The notes under the pieces were generated by a model that worked only from the letters and a program-made list of their open reading frames with translations, did not search any database and was not told the DNA's origin. From positions 1-64,000 of the forward strand of contig JAAMPI010000048.1 in assembly GCA_013054445.1 (NCBI GenBank): a DNA stretch of 64,000 bases. The letters are read 5' to 3'. A program made the position numbers and the translations under genes. Below are positions 44,301-55,127 of this stretch, piece by piece (position 1 is the first letter of the stretch; each line of letters starts with the position of its first letter). The stretch is from Cudoniella acicularis. Its lineage: Eukaryota > Ascomycota > Leotiomycetes > Helotiales > Helotiaceae.

Positions 44301-45250
44301 GAAATGAAGCCCGATGAATAGATCTTCACTGATGACGGGGTTGACATATTCTGCGACAACAGCACCACATTTGCATTCGCTAAAACGATACACCATAACT
44401 CGGTCAAATCCCGTTAACTTAGACACGGTCCCAATAATAGTACTGAACAAGTCTTCTACAGTCTTTGAAGAGAGCAGCTGAGCCCGGATTTCGTTGACGG
44501 CTCCGATAAGGCCTTCTGAATTCGTAGACCGGATGTCTGGAGAACTTTGAAGCGCATGTAGTAGTCGAGTCGTTCTTGTAGTTGACTTTTTCCATTCATC
44601 CGTTGAATAAACATAGTTGATTAATTTTGCTGGCTTCTGTGGCTGTGCATTATCCGATACGCCGGTGGTGGGGGGAGACTGTACTGCCAGTATTGGTTCT
44701 AATTCACAAATAACCACATTATCATGACCTGGGGCTTTATGCGCAGTACACCAGTAAGATTTTATAGCCCTCTTCTTTGAGACGATTGACAGTTGAAAGA
44801 CATTCGAGACTGTGGTATGTTGAGCCTCGGGGCCGCCACTCAAGAGCGACTAGATGCGCCTCTCGAATTCGACCCTTTCCTGGTCGAGGATGATATCACA
44901 CCCTGATTTCAGGGCGAATAGATTGTCAATGCTGTAACCAAGAGTCTGTGTGGCATTCTCGCTAACTGCGAAAACTGAATATTCTTTATTGACAGAGGGT
45001 TGGAGAGCTAGCAAGGTACCGTAGCTCTAGATTGCAGGTATGGTCGACAGGGAATTGTCGTGACGGCATTGATGTCTTTCCAGTCTTTTATAGGGAAATG
45101 GCAACTCTTTTGTCTGATCTAAGTGACCTAGAATATTGTAAGCTTCTCGCTCCTAGTTGAGAAATTGGAGTACTCACCTCTCCTTAAACGCTCTTTCTCG
45201 GAATCGATCTTGATACGAATAGGAAAGACGCGTTCAACATAGCTAGTCAT
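41377..45250 (-). pseudogene. Phytochrome-type hybrid histidine kinase pseudogene
   Basis: Domain order is that of fungal phytochromes. PAS: CRHDNSLSTIPAI then a stop then SYGTLLAL, with the bilin-binding Cys retained. GAF: GFDRVMVYRFSECKCGAVVA, DLFIGLHFPSPDLP. PHY: DFPDLHYALGFPHIA. HisKA: LLISNASHD ... VRTPLNHIINNLE. HATPase: DEGQGMSEEQLD, GLRLAVVARFV. Receiver: ILVAEDNPLNAK, PFDVILMDLQ, MPIIDG, WVLKPID. It is broken by TAG at 45027-45029, 44850-44852 and 42669-42671, by TAA/TGA just after VEERLT (about 43540), by a frameshift near 43740, by a solo LTR (43195-43470), and by loss of the acceptor AG in the intron between SHD and VRTPL. The original would have been a red-light receptor kinase. 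Confidence 0.85.
43195..43470. mobile_element. Solo LTR, family A copy 3, inside the phytochrome gene
   Basis: It starts TGTCACGACCCGAGG and ends GAACGTTACA, 276 bp, matching the copies at 4688 and 14655. The perfect target-site duplication is CTCTG at 43190-43194 and 43471-43475. It sits between the PHY domain and the histidine kinase domain of the host gene, in the segment encoding the connecting helix. Confidence 0.92.
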
Positions 45251-46113
45251 CGTCAACAGCCTTTGTAAGCTCCTAGTAGAGCGTTGTCTCCGCCCTAAAA
45301 GACGAGTGAAACATGAATGGCGCGGCTAATTGGAGGATGGACAGTTTGAGTCGGGGAGACAGGCGAGTAGGGCTCTCGAATCCTTGGCAGGTTCCTTGGC
45401 ACGTCGGTATGATTTTCGACGATGCGCAAATTTAAGGAACCAATCCATCAGAAAATAATGTCGATGTGTTCCCCAGGGTTTGCTTCTTCGACACGTTGAT
45501 CCGGTTAGCGTCGGTGAGAGTCAGGCCACTTTCCGCATGTTTGGAACGCCCAATACATCTTGGGGGCGTGGATTTCTGTATTTACCAGCATGTCAATTCT
45601 TGTCGATATTTTTTACCTGGTAAACCAAAGCACTGAGGCCTCTAGGGGTCGGAAGGGTGTACAGTAGTACGAAGTAGAACGTCGGCTAGCTCCATATTCG
45701 TGGACATAAGGCTACCGCAGCAATTGAAGCCTTGGACATTCGCGGAAAGAGGATAATCTCATGCGTGGAAGACAAAAAGAGGCTTAGTAGTTTACAAGTT
45801 GTCTCTGAATCGATTCCAGCTTCGTGGACTTATTGGATGATGATTCCTTTTGTCGTCGCCGGCTCCTGGTCAAGGTTTGGATGAAGATCTAAGAAGTGGA
45901 AAAAGATTAGTGATCCCCTGGAACCTTAAATTAGATCATGCTTTGGTGGTATCATGTGATTCGCCAGAATCAGCTTGTAATCTAAAGCCAAAAAGACGTT
46001 TAGAAAAACAAGAGTACTGGGTTGTAATTAAATTTGTAACCCTGAGATATATCAGCGGTCCTAGAGACATTGGACCGTTCAAAAGAAATCGCACAATTTG
46101 TGATTCTCCCGCC
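45251..46113. other. Intergenic, no supported gene
   Basis: This lies between the 5' end of the phytochrome pseudogene and the 3' end of the sugar transporter. An open frame at 45850-46353 runs antisense into the transporter and has no domain. Additional N-terminal phytochrome exons could lie here but I could not identify any. Confidence 0.35.
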
Positions 46114-47964
46114 CTACACCAAGCTCTCTCCCTCCGTACCATTAACAGCCGTTTGCTCACTCGTACGATCCACACTTGCTCCATTCCCAGCTCCCACAAC
46201 CTTCGGCTTCTCAATATCTCCCTCGGCACTCCCGCTTCCATTCCCAATGGCGGCTCTCTCATCCATCAAGTCTCTGAACTTGACCTCAGGTACAAAGTCA
46301 TTACTCTTCCATGCGTAGCTAACCTTTTCATACAATTCGTCAACCTCCTCTAAACTGAGCCCCTTGGTCTCGTAAATCATGCCCCACACGAAGAACGTGC
46401 AAAGTAGACAACATCCACCCCACAGAAAGAAGATTTTAGCTTGTAAGCCAGCGTTGCCTGCTCCGGTGTTGACCAAAAATGGTGTCGAGTATGCGATAGC
46501 CCAATTGAGGAGCCAGTTCGAAGCAGTGGTCATTGAGAGACCTTTGGCACGAACACCGAGAGGGAAGATTTCTCCTGTGACAACCCATGCGACGGGGCCC
46601 CAAGAACTGGCGAAGAAGAAAATGTAGATGCACACGAAAGCCACGAGGGCCTTTTGAGCAGAGAGGTTCGAGGCTCCTGGGAAGGCAGTGCCGGCTGAGG
46701 CGACAATCATTTGCGAGACGAACATACCGATTGCGCCGAAGAGGAGTAGCTTTCGACGACCCCAAGTTTCAACAAGGTAAAGACCGGGGAAGGTGGATGC
46801 GACGTTCACAGAGGATGTAATCATCGATATGACGAACGGGTTGCTGATCCCAGAGTTGGTGAAGAATGATGTGCCGTAGTAGAAAATAAAGTTTATACCT
46901 GTAAGTTGTTGGAGACTCTGCAGTAAACATCCAGTCGTGAGTCGTTTTCCCAGAGTATGCCATGTCAGGAACTGAGTGTAAGACGTGGCGCCAAGGGTCA
47001 ACTCGTGCTCGTAGTTTGCCTTGATTTCAGCAAGCTCATCGACGAGGTATGGATCGGTGACGGCGAGACGACGGAGACGTGATAATGACTTTGCAGCCTT
47101 CTCATCCTGGCCAATCTTGATAAGGTAGCGGGGTGTTTCTGGAAGGAAGATCAAACCGAAGCCGAGTATGAGCGCCCAAGCAAATTGAATGGCAATTGGA
47201 ATGCGATAAGAGCCCGAGTCCGTGCGATCCTTTGTCGCATTATCGACAACTGCGGCAATAAGTAGGCCGATGGTGATGGCAAGTTGATAAGCACCAACTG
47301 GATTGTGGTTAGAGGGGTAAAACACTATTGGAATCCTTGGAGACTTACCGACGGCACCTCGAATCCATTTTGGAGCTGTCTCTGACTGGTACAGGGGAAC
47401 TAAGGATCATTAGTATCATCCCGTTACGTTCAAAAGTATAAATGGAAGGGTGACTTACTCAATGCAGAAATTAAACCCACTCCAAAACCAGCGAAGAAAC
47501 GACCAGCAACAAAGAGAGGAATTGCTGCAGAAATGGTTTGCAAGACAACGCCGAAGCAGAAAACTACCAGGGTGATCATGAGAGCAATTCTCCTTCCAAG
47601 GAAATCTGCTAGAGGTGCTGCGCCAAGGGCTCCAAAGAATGTACCAGCAGATAGAATGGACACGATTAAAGAGGATTGGGAAGCAGTGATTCCAGGTAAG
47701 TTGTTGTTTTCTGGATTTTTGTAGCCGGTAGAAAAGGTCTCTAACCACTGAGGCATAGCAATGATGCCACCAATTGTTCCAGTGTCATATCTGGCGTAGA
47801 ATTATTAGTTTCGGATGTAAAAGGGTTTGCGAAAATTCTTACCCAAATAGAACACCACCAAATGCGACGTAAAGCCCAACGAAAATAGCCGTGGCAGAAG
47901 ACCCGGGGATACTTTCGGGTTTCATGATCCCAATGGACCGAAGACTAAATTTTTCTGAAAACAT
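46114..47964 (-). CDS. Hexose-type MFS sugar transporter
   Basis: Four exons (47964..47843, 47790..47459, 47399..47349, 47297..46114) join in frame to give 562 residues. Twelve membrane spans are expected, and the sugar-porter signatures are present: FGGVLFGYDTGTIGG in TM1, ADFLGRR between TM2 and TM3, LPETPRYLIKIGQ at the end of the first half, QSLQQLTGINFIFYYGTSFF in TM7, ETWGRRKLL, and WGPVAWVVTGEIFPLGVRAK in TM10. These are typical of fungal glucose/monosaccharide proton symporters of the plasma membrane. The cytoplasmic C-terminus is Gly/Ser-rich (GNGSGSAEGDIEKPK). The start at 47964 is the most upstream ATG fitting exon 1; an internal Met (MKPESIP) is an alternative. It is transcribed divergently from the dihydroxyacetone kinase gene. 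Confidence 0.92.
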
Positions 47965-49042
47965 CGTGAATGTTTTAATTGATTGAGGAATGTTTGGTTT
48001 TAAAATTCAACATGGCTATGTCGCACGTTTTATTTACTTTAAACATTCCACAAGAGGTTCTCCCACACTGCAAGATGACGGAGATGCAAAAACACCCGTG
48101 CTCAAAATATGGGAATTTTAACACCTGATGTCTTTCAGGGTCCATTGTGGCGTGACTATTGACGAACTTTCATCAAGGTCGGGGTACTGGGATTCAGGGG
48201 TCAGCTTCATAGGCTCCTGGCCCTTGGGGATAGCTTCGCGCTTGCCTAAATAAGGTCTTTGGGGAACCTATGTGCCAGCGTCGCGAGAATCTTCCTAGGG
48301 ATGTGACCAACATGAGGCCGGTCCGGCCATACTTTCTTTCGCGCCTCGCCGCGAGTTTGCGCATGGGCTGTTGAAAGAGGTTATTTTATGACAGGAGACA
48401 GGAGACAAAGCAATTGCTTCCTGCATGGTTCTCTTGACCCTTCTCATGTGTTACGGGACACCCGGCGCAGCAAAATCGATGCCCAGAGCTTGGTGGCACG
48501 GGTGGCTCGAATGTTTTCTTGCCGCTTCCAAGCTGTCGGAAGCTGTCATGTGGCTTCAAGAATCCCTTTAGCTGATGTGGATGTTCGATTTAAGCTCCGA
48601 TGCGGTGGTTGCGAGGCAAAATAATTGTTCAACTGGTCCAGCATTTATGGGCGGTTTAAAGAGTTGTCTCGGGGATTTGCGACGCCTCCCCCGCACCACC
48701 TCGGCACTTCTCCAAGTCAGCCAGACCCCTGCTTTTTGGAGATGTTGACCTGATCGGCCTCACGGGTTTGTCAATTTTGACACCTCGGGATATAATGTTA
48801 GTGAGTATTCTATGGAAGGTGCGATAGTTCAGAGAAAATAGACCTTACAAGCAGGTTTCCATGCAGACGTGCAGATCTCACCCGTCCGTACTCTAACTAA
48901 AGTGCTAAGATGACTGAGTAGTCATCAAGGGGTGGCATGACGATCCAGCATTTAACAATCACATCATGCATCCCACGATATCAAGAACCCGCGTCCTTCG
49001 TTTTCAAACTCTTTTAAGTAAGAAGTTAAAATATAGTCAAAG
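47965..49042. promoter_or_regulatory. Shared divergent promoter region of sugar transporter and DHA kinase
   Basis: About 1.1 kb separates the two start codons, with no gene inside. Near 48686 the plus strand has CCTCCCCCGCACC, whose complement contains GCGGGG, matching the CreA/Mig1 consensus SYGGRG; other G/C-rich boxes occur around 48200-48300. Regulation of both genes by carbon source is an inference from this arrangement, not shown. Confidence 0.35.
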
Positions 49043-50400
49043 ATGCCAATTCACCCCCATACACCCACCTTGACAGGTATCAAAATTGCGGAAGGAAGAG
49101 TCCCAGGTCTGTAGCAATATTTCGAAATGTGAAATGCGCTGATGATTTTGAAACAGATCACCATTTCATCCAGGACTACACCAAACTTGTGGAGGATTCA
49201 TTGTTCTCGGCTTCCCTCACCAACCCCAGCCTTTCTGTTGATTTGAAGAATAGAGTTGTGTATCTTGCTGCAGAGCATCCTTCGCAAGTATCTATTGTTT
49301 CGGGTTCGGGCAGCGGTCATGATCCTGCCTTTGCTGGATTTGTTGGGAAAGGGATACTTGCCGCTGCTGTAGTTGGAAAAATACTTTCGACTCCACAGCC
49401 AGAACAGATTAAAGTAGCGCTTTTAAATGTTGACAGTCAAAAGGGAATCCTAGTGATTATTATGAATAATGAGGTGAGTGCAGTAGACGGTGAATGGAAA
49501 AATAGCTGCGCAGTATCTGACAAGAAAAACTCATAAAGGGCGATGTTTTCAAATTCAAAAGCGTAATTTTTGAAACGAAGGCAAAAGGTTTGAACATTGA
49601 ACTCGTGATAGTAGGCGATGATGTAAGTGGGGGCCGAATCCGAGCACGGAAACATGGTAGATCAGGACATGTTGGAACTGTTCTAGTCTTGAAGATTGCC
49701 GGAGCCCTGGCGGCAGCAGCGTGAGATTTCGAAGGAAAATATTTGAAAATAAATAAGATATTGACTTGTTGTTAGGGCACCACTCGAAGAGGTTACCAGA
49801 GTCGCAAAATTAGCGTCTTCGCATCTCTTGACCGTTGGCTGTGCGCTTTCTCACGTCAGAGCACCAAACCATCCACTCATGGATCCTCTCAACGATGAAC
49901 ATCTAGCCACAGAGCACATAGGAACGGTGGCAGGACTCGGAGAACATACAACGCCGGGATCCCACAAGATAGAGGTTGATTTACAAGCGATTGTGCAAAG
50001 ACTACTGAGAGAGCTTCTGGATTGGAGTGACGAAGACCGTTCATTTTCTGAAGACCCCTCCGCCGGTGATCAAGTTCTCCTAGTCAACAATCTTGGTGGT
50101 TTGAGCGGTCTTGAGCTTGGGGCGATAACGCTGGAAATTGCCAAGCAACTTGCTAAGACATACAACCTCCGGCCAGTGCGAATTTATTCGGGAACATTCA
50201 TGACCAGTTTGAATGAGCTTGGCTTCAGTATAACGTTGCTCAAAGTCCATGATCCTGGATTGAAGGATGGCGTGACATTGTTGGATCTTCTGGATGCGCC
50301 GACCGAGGCCGTTGGGTGGGGTCCTTCAATTGGAAGTCGAACTTGGGAGGAGGTGAAGCCTATTGATTTCACGAGAAATGATGTGGAGATGGAGATCTGA
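49043..50400 (+). CDS. Dihydroxyacetone kinase, K domain only
   Basis: Four exons (49043..49076, 49157..49473, 49539..49720, 49776..50400) give 385 residues. The DhaK fold is recognisable throughout: HHFIQDYTKLVEDSLFSASL, NRVVYLAAEHPSQVSIVSGS, SGHDPAFAGFVGKG (substrate-binding His66), EGDVFKF (Asp119 at the base position), VIVGDDV, and LTVGCALSHVR with His204 as the residue that binds the ketone covalently. Fungal Dak proteins continue into an ATP-binding L domain of about 200 residues. Here the protein stops after PIDFTRNDVEMEI, and the following DNA shows no DAK2 motif, so ATP binding would need a partner. GDDVSGGRIRARKHGRSGH also departs from the usual glycine-rich GLVGRRGLAGT stretch. It may be a binding/regulatory paralogue or a truncated gene. 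Confidence 0.78.
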
Positions 50401-50832
50401 ATGCTAGAAATGCTGCTAGATATTGTAAATTTGTAGTATGTAGTGGTGTCTAAGGTTAGTTGTCGGCAAAAATTCAAGGCATGGGGTAAAACCTATCTGC
50501 TGAGTCTCCCCAATTGTCAAACTGCTTCCGCAAGTTATATTCCCCACCTTTCTTCCTCCCCCCCCCAATGTTGTTCTCTATGACAGAATTGCGTAGTGCT
50601 TTGTTGTTAGGAGGGGTTCGAGGAGCAGGTAAGGAGCGTCTCAAGGGCTCGTCGCGTTAAGCATAATTGGGAGGAAGGTCTCCATATACGCAATGCATTT
50701 CGATACCGCATACCGAAGTTGTTCGAGAGAGCGAGCTGTTGAAAATATAATTGTATGTTTTATTCCCTTCTCTTCCCCTGAGATGAATAAAATCACTTTG
50801 CAAATCATCGAGAATCCACAAACACTGCTAGC

Positions 50833-51169
50833 CCAGGAACGCCTTTCAACGGCAAAGGAGTTGGCAACTTCGGTGACACCGCCGGGACATAGGACTACAA
50901 AGCCCTCCCACTCGCCGGTGCGAACCTCGTAGTTGTTGAAGTTGTTGAAAATAAGGAGATCGGAGCAAGCTATAGCTACGATGCCGCTAGCAAAATGATG
51001 GTTAGCTACAATACACCGGCTATTGCGAGGAAGGCGCGGTACGCGATGGAGATGGGACTTAGTGGCGCGATGTGGTGGAAAGTTAGCCAAGATAAGACGC
51101 GGGTTGAAAGTTTGATCGGTGCGACGATTGAGGCTTTTTTGGTGGGGAAGAGAGCTCGGAGACGTTGAA
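50833..51169 (+). pseudogene. GH18 chitinase C-terminal fragment
   Basis: One frame reads PGTPFNGKGVGNFGD, a TAG at 50890-50892 where Trp is expected, then DYKALPLAGANLVVVE, GASYSYDAASKMMVSYNTP, ARYAMEMGLSGAMWWKVS and a stop at 51169. This is the last quarter of a family 18 chitinase, with the conserved MVSYxTP and GGAMWW strands (here LSGAMWW). The catalytic DxxDxDxE motif and everything before it are absent. TGG to TAG is a G-to-A change as in RIP. Minus-strand frames over this interval are antisense shadows. Confidence 0.72.
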
Positions 51170-52373
51170 CCACTTGGATTATCCGAATAGTATATATGAG
51201 AACTTGAGGAAGGGGTTCCCTGATAATTAGACATAATTATAGGCAACTTTGAAGGCAAATCTAAGACTCTGTAGTTATTGTTACACTGCTGCATACTGAG
51301 AGGCTGAGACTGAAATAGCTTTTCGCTCGGAGACAAGGAGTATACAGTAATATGGAGCCGGATCCGGCGCTGTGACACGAGAGTCACATGTAGAAATGCG
51401 ATTTCGGATGGCCCGTGCACAAATTCTTGCTTCCACAGCAAATATCTGTGCTTTTTTCCTCTCCTCTATAGTTCATAATTTATTACCCTACCTAGGTACT
51501 ACATATAGACTTCCAATCTCAATTATCTTTTGACGCCACTGCTGTATAGGATATATTATTAAACTAATGTTTTTTAATCCCACGAGCTTCTTAGCAATGC
51601 TTCAATTGCATTGTTTAAAATCGCGGTATTGGTTAAGAAGCAGGGTCTTCACAAGCACTGATATTTTAAGAAGATATTTGTGAACTTGATTGATTGCTTA
51701 ATTATTTTCTAGCAGGGGTATTTGGTTGTTTTTATACCCTAGAATTAAGGACACCTTGTTCTGTACTTTAATGCCACCGTGTTCCATATCGTTAGTTTCA
51801 TAGTGACGGTATTGACCCATAATTATCCCCACAAACAGGTATATATACAATTGTTCTGCAAGATTTTCGCAGCCACGCTACCAACATTGCTGTCTTGAAT
51901 CCCCATTTCGTTCAATCAATCCTTTTTGGTTCGAATGTTACTGAGAAGATCCCAGTCTGAGACGCTATGAGTGTCCCTCAGAGTCTTTCAAGTTCAACGA
52001 TCGTCCTTATATGCCAGATCTCGCAGTATCTGGTAGCAAACCCCGACACTAGCCTCGTTATTCCGAGACGACCTGTTCTGCCGATCGCCATACTTTATTC
52101 GTTCAGATACCCTGCAAAGCGTTCTGATGGCTTCCTCAAGACGTGGCGCTTACAATTTCCTGTTCGAGACGCACGCTCGCAGGTTTGGTCAAGTCGACGA
52201 AACTTCCCGCCACTGCTCGGGCGATGGCAACCCCAGGCAATATTTGAACCGGTTTCTTTACACATCTTTAAGAAGTTCTCAGTGTCCCTGACGGGAACGC
52301 CTATTCCGGTTGTGCAGTCTCATCTCAATAGCCCGGGTGGGAGGAGTGGATCGCAATTTGGTTAAAGCCAATA
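51170..52373. other. Intergenic stretch, no supported gene
   Basis: AT-rich in the first half. A plus-strand open frame at 51967-52365 has no domain. It is close to the 3' end of the zinc-finger gene on the other strand, and further zinc-finger exons could lie in it, but no clean splice junction was found. Confidence 0.3.
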
Positions 52374-53441
52374 TCACGACCCCATGAGGATGAAGGTTCC
52401 TAGCAATTCTGTTTCAATCTTGTGGTATCCCCTCAAATGTTGTGCCAAGTGGTATTTCCTTGTGAAAGCCTTGTCGCCTATATGCTTACGGCAGTATCTA
52501 CAAGGGAAGGCACCAGCCCCTGGACCCGTCACAAAGTCCTGAACGTGTCGGTTGAGGCAATCGAGTCGGGAAAAAGTAGCTTGACATGTGCACTTATACG
52601 CAGCATGACGCGTTATTTTGGCATGGTTGTTGAGTGCTGAGTTCGTTCGAAAATGTGCAAAACACTTTGAGCAAGTATTTGGCGCGGCGAATGTCAGACG
52701 ACAATGTATGAAGTTCGGAGGATTCTCGTTGTTTTCAGTCCTCCCCGCAGAATGGTCGACGGGAAGAGGTATCCATCGATTTTCGGCATTTAAGGCGTCT
52801 AATGAAACTTGAGGCGTAAGATCAAACCTTGCGCTTCGCGCGAACGGGCTCCTGCATGACCTAGTCTTAGCATTTGATCGAGAGAACGACTCCGGACAAG
52901 AGACGACTTACACCACATGCGACCTTTCAGCAGCAGAAGTAGGAAGTGTTGAGCTTTCTAAGCCGTTTGTTTGAAAAGAGCTTGCGTTGAAAATTTCACC
53001 AAAGAGGGGCTCGCCTGCACCAACGTCTGCAAAGGGGGAGCGCTGTATATATGGCTGATCCAAGAAAGGGCCCTTAAACTGCGAGCCTTGCGGGGTTGCC
53101 TGATTGAAAGAAGGCGGAAGCGGATTTGGAGCATGATGAGCATCCCAGTCAACAGCAAGCGATGTATTTTGATTCGCCTGGCTATGACCAAAGGAATCGA
53201 ATGAAGGTGTATCACGTGATTCAAGGCCAAAAATAGCCTCCGCTCCTCCAGAAGGTCGGTTTTGAGGTGCTGCATTAGAAGCTAGCGTCAGGCATCCATG
53301 CATGGCACTATCATGTGGCATTAAAGAACTCTCCCGATCTTGAAGCATGGTGCTCTTAAAGTTGAAATCTGCATTCACCAGCTCGCTGGCCTGAGCCTGA
53401 GTTGGCCTCCAGAATATGCTTGAGTAATTGGGAGAGGACAT
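52374..53441 (-). CDS. C2H2 zinc-finger protein, probable transcription factor
   Basis: Two exons (53441..52912, 52860..52374) join across a 51-bp intron with a GTAAGT donor, giving 338 residues. The start MSSPNYSSIFW is the first ATG of the open frame. Residues 1-176 are low-complexity, rich in Ser, Pro, Gln and Asn, and likely form an activation or disordered region. The C-terminal exon holds the fingers: CSKCFAHFRTNSALNNHAKI with His256/His262, a partial one (YKCTCQATFSRLDCLNRHVQ), and FPCRYCRKHIGDKAFTRKYH with HLAQHLRGYH. The last resembles the finger of fungal proteins with a KxHLxQHLRxYHH signature. It probably binds DNA in the nucleus; targets are unknown. The 3' end may be incomplete. 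Confidence 0.68.
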
Positions 53442-54913
53442 GACGAACTCAAACGATGGAGAAGGAAGTGGTGCTGACTTGAAATTTTGTCCTTTCACGG
53501 GGAACTGCTACTGTATTTAACCGACGGCATAACGAGCCCAGTCAGATAAGTAAGATAAGTCAGTGTTTTCAGGCCACTTTTAAGCGATTTTCAGGCTTCG
53601 CGACCCCACCTTTAGGCTTCCGAAAATTAAAAGTTGTCGCGATCACTTAAATGTTATAAAATAACTAGGAATAATTATAATATAAAATCTTATAATTACG
53701 AGTCATTAAACGTAAAGATACTTTCTACTCACTAACTTTTAAATTTAGATTTACTAGTAAAATACCCTAAAATACAGACTTATCTGACCAGGCTCGTAAG
53801 GTATATCTGGGCGCGAGGAGGCGGGTCCGCTCCGCAGCTTTGTTGCCTTCTTTGCCTATGCGAACAGAGTGGATGATGGCGAACCACAAAGAGGCAACAT
53901 AGCAACCGCCCACCTTTTTTTCCTGCGCAACCTCACCTGTTGAACTCCTTCGCGTCCCCATCCAATTCGCAGAGGACACAGTCATGAGTGCATTCGATCA
54001 ACGTTAGATCCAGCACCAGCGAAAAAACCACAAAAGTACAAAGACCTAAGCCAGCATTTATTGCCTCGATCGCTACGCCTTCAATAACTCCGATGGCCTC
54101 TGGAGACACGCTCGCGAAAACCACTAAAATGAACTCCCCACCGACGAAAGCGAGCACAGGCGATACTGCACAAAATTCGAGTTGCAGTGTATACAAAACT
54201 CAGCGTAAGTAAATCCAGGCAGCCTTGGGTCTAGTGAAAATTGAAACCGCGCACACACACACAGACCTCGAACTATTTTATCATTACCGAATACCTTACA
54301 CTTTATCCTTCCTGCTTGAACAGTCTAGCTAACTTCGGTCGAAGCCAGCGAATAAATCACAAAACGATGGATATTATGTTGCCACAATGCTACTCTATAG
54401 CATTTCGTTCGAGGCCACCGCAAACAATACGTTAATGTCACGAAGCTATACTATTTTGCAAGTCGCTCAAAGGCATATGCGCTGGACTTTCAACATATCG
54501 ATGATGGTATATTAGGCTCCTTAAAACTTCACTCTTCACAAGTGGTTCAAGGCATATACGCTAGACTCTCAAAGTTTCGAGGACGGATCACCCAAGAAGC
54601 CTTGAAGAATCCTGGAAAACGATACGTTAGAAACTTCTACCTTTCCATTTTACAAGTCGTTCAATGTCACCTTATACCACATATTGGCGTTACATTACCT
54701 GGCCAGTTCAAAATCGGTCAAAATCACCGAAGCAAGTTCGCTCTCGCATGCCCTCCACGAAATGCTACATGGTTAATATGTGGCCTCCTTAGGGGAGAAC
54801 AAGGCCAGACTTTTCGTCGTTCAGGAGAACAGGAAATGGGCCTACGAGCGATCCTCGCTCTGCTTCTCCCTTCCTCAAGCACCGCAACCTTGAAGCGGAA
54901 CGGATCCTGAGAC
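53442..54913. other. Intergenic, with weak tandem duplication
   Basis: The region 53570-53780 is AT-rich. Around 54456 and 54539 a unit like CAAGTCGCTCAAAGGCATAT recurs in diverged form (CAAGTGGTTCAAGGCATATA), with a third echo near 54655. No gene is supported; overlapping frames at 53933-54212 on opposite strands are chance. Confidence 0.35.
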
Positions 54914-55127
54914 TAGACTGCGTGATGGGTACTCGTACACGGACCAGTTGGTCCGTGCCTAGCCGTGCGTCGGGTAAAGCCCTAAGATTTTTTTTTAATA
55001 AATATCATATTTTTGTAATAGACTCGAAATTTCTAGTTCTGTTAAAAAATCTGTATTAAATTTGGCCTAGAAACAAAAGAGAAGCACGGCCAAACGGGTA
55101 CCCGTGGGTTACCCACCACGCAGTCTA
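54914..55127. mobile_element. hAT-type MITE
   Basis: A 214-bp element with terminal inverted repeats TAGACTGCGTGATGGGTA (left) and TAGACTGCGTGGTGGGTA (right, reverse complement). It is flanked by a perfect 8-bp duplication CCTGAGAC at 54906-54913 and 55128-55135. Eight-base duplications are the hallmark of hAT transposons. It has no coding capacity, so it depends on a transposase elsewhere. The core is AT-rich with poly-T. Confidence 0.9.

Noticed and set aside
45850..46353. 167-codon plus-strand frame
   Set aside because: Overlaps antisense with the 3' end of the well-supported sugar transporter and has no domain.
50641..51441. 266-codon open frame on the minus strand
   Set aside because: It is antisense to the chitinase fragment, whose plus-strand frame has clear GH18 motifs; the minus frame has no domain.
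51967..52365. 132-codon plus-strand frame
   Set aside because: No domain and atypical composition; the opposite strand next to it carries a real zinc-finger gene.
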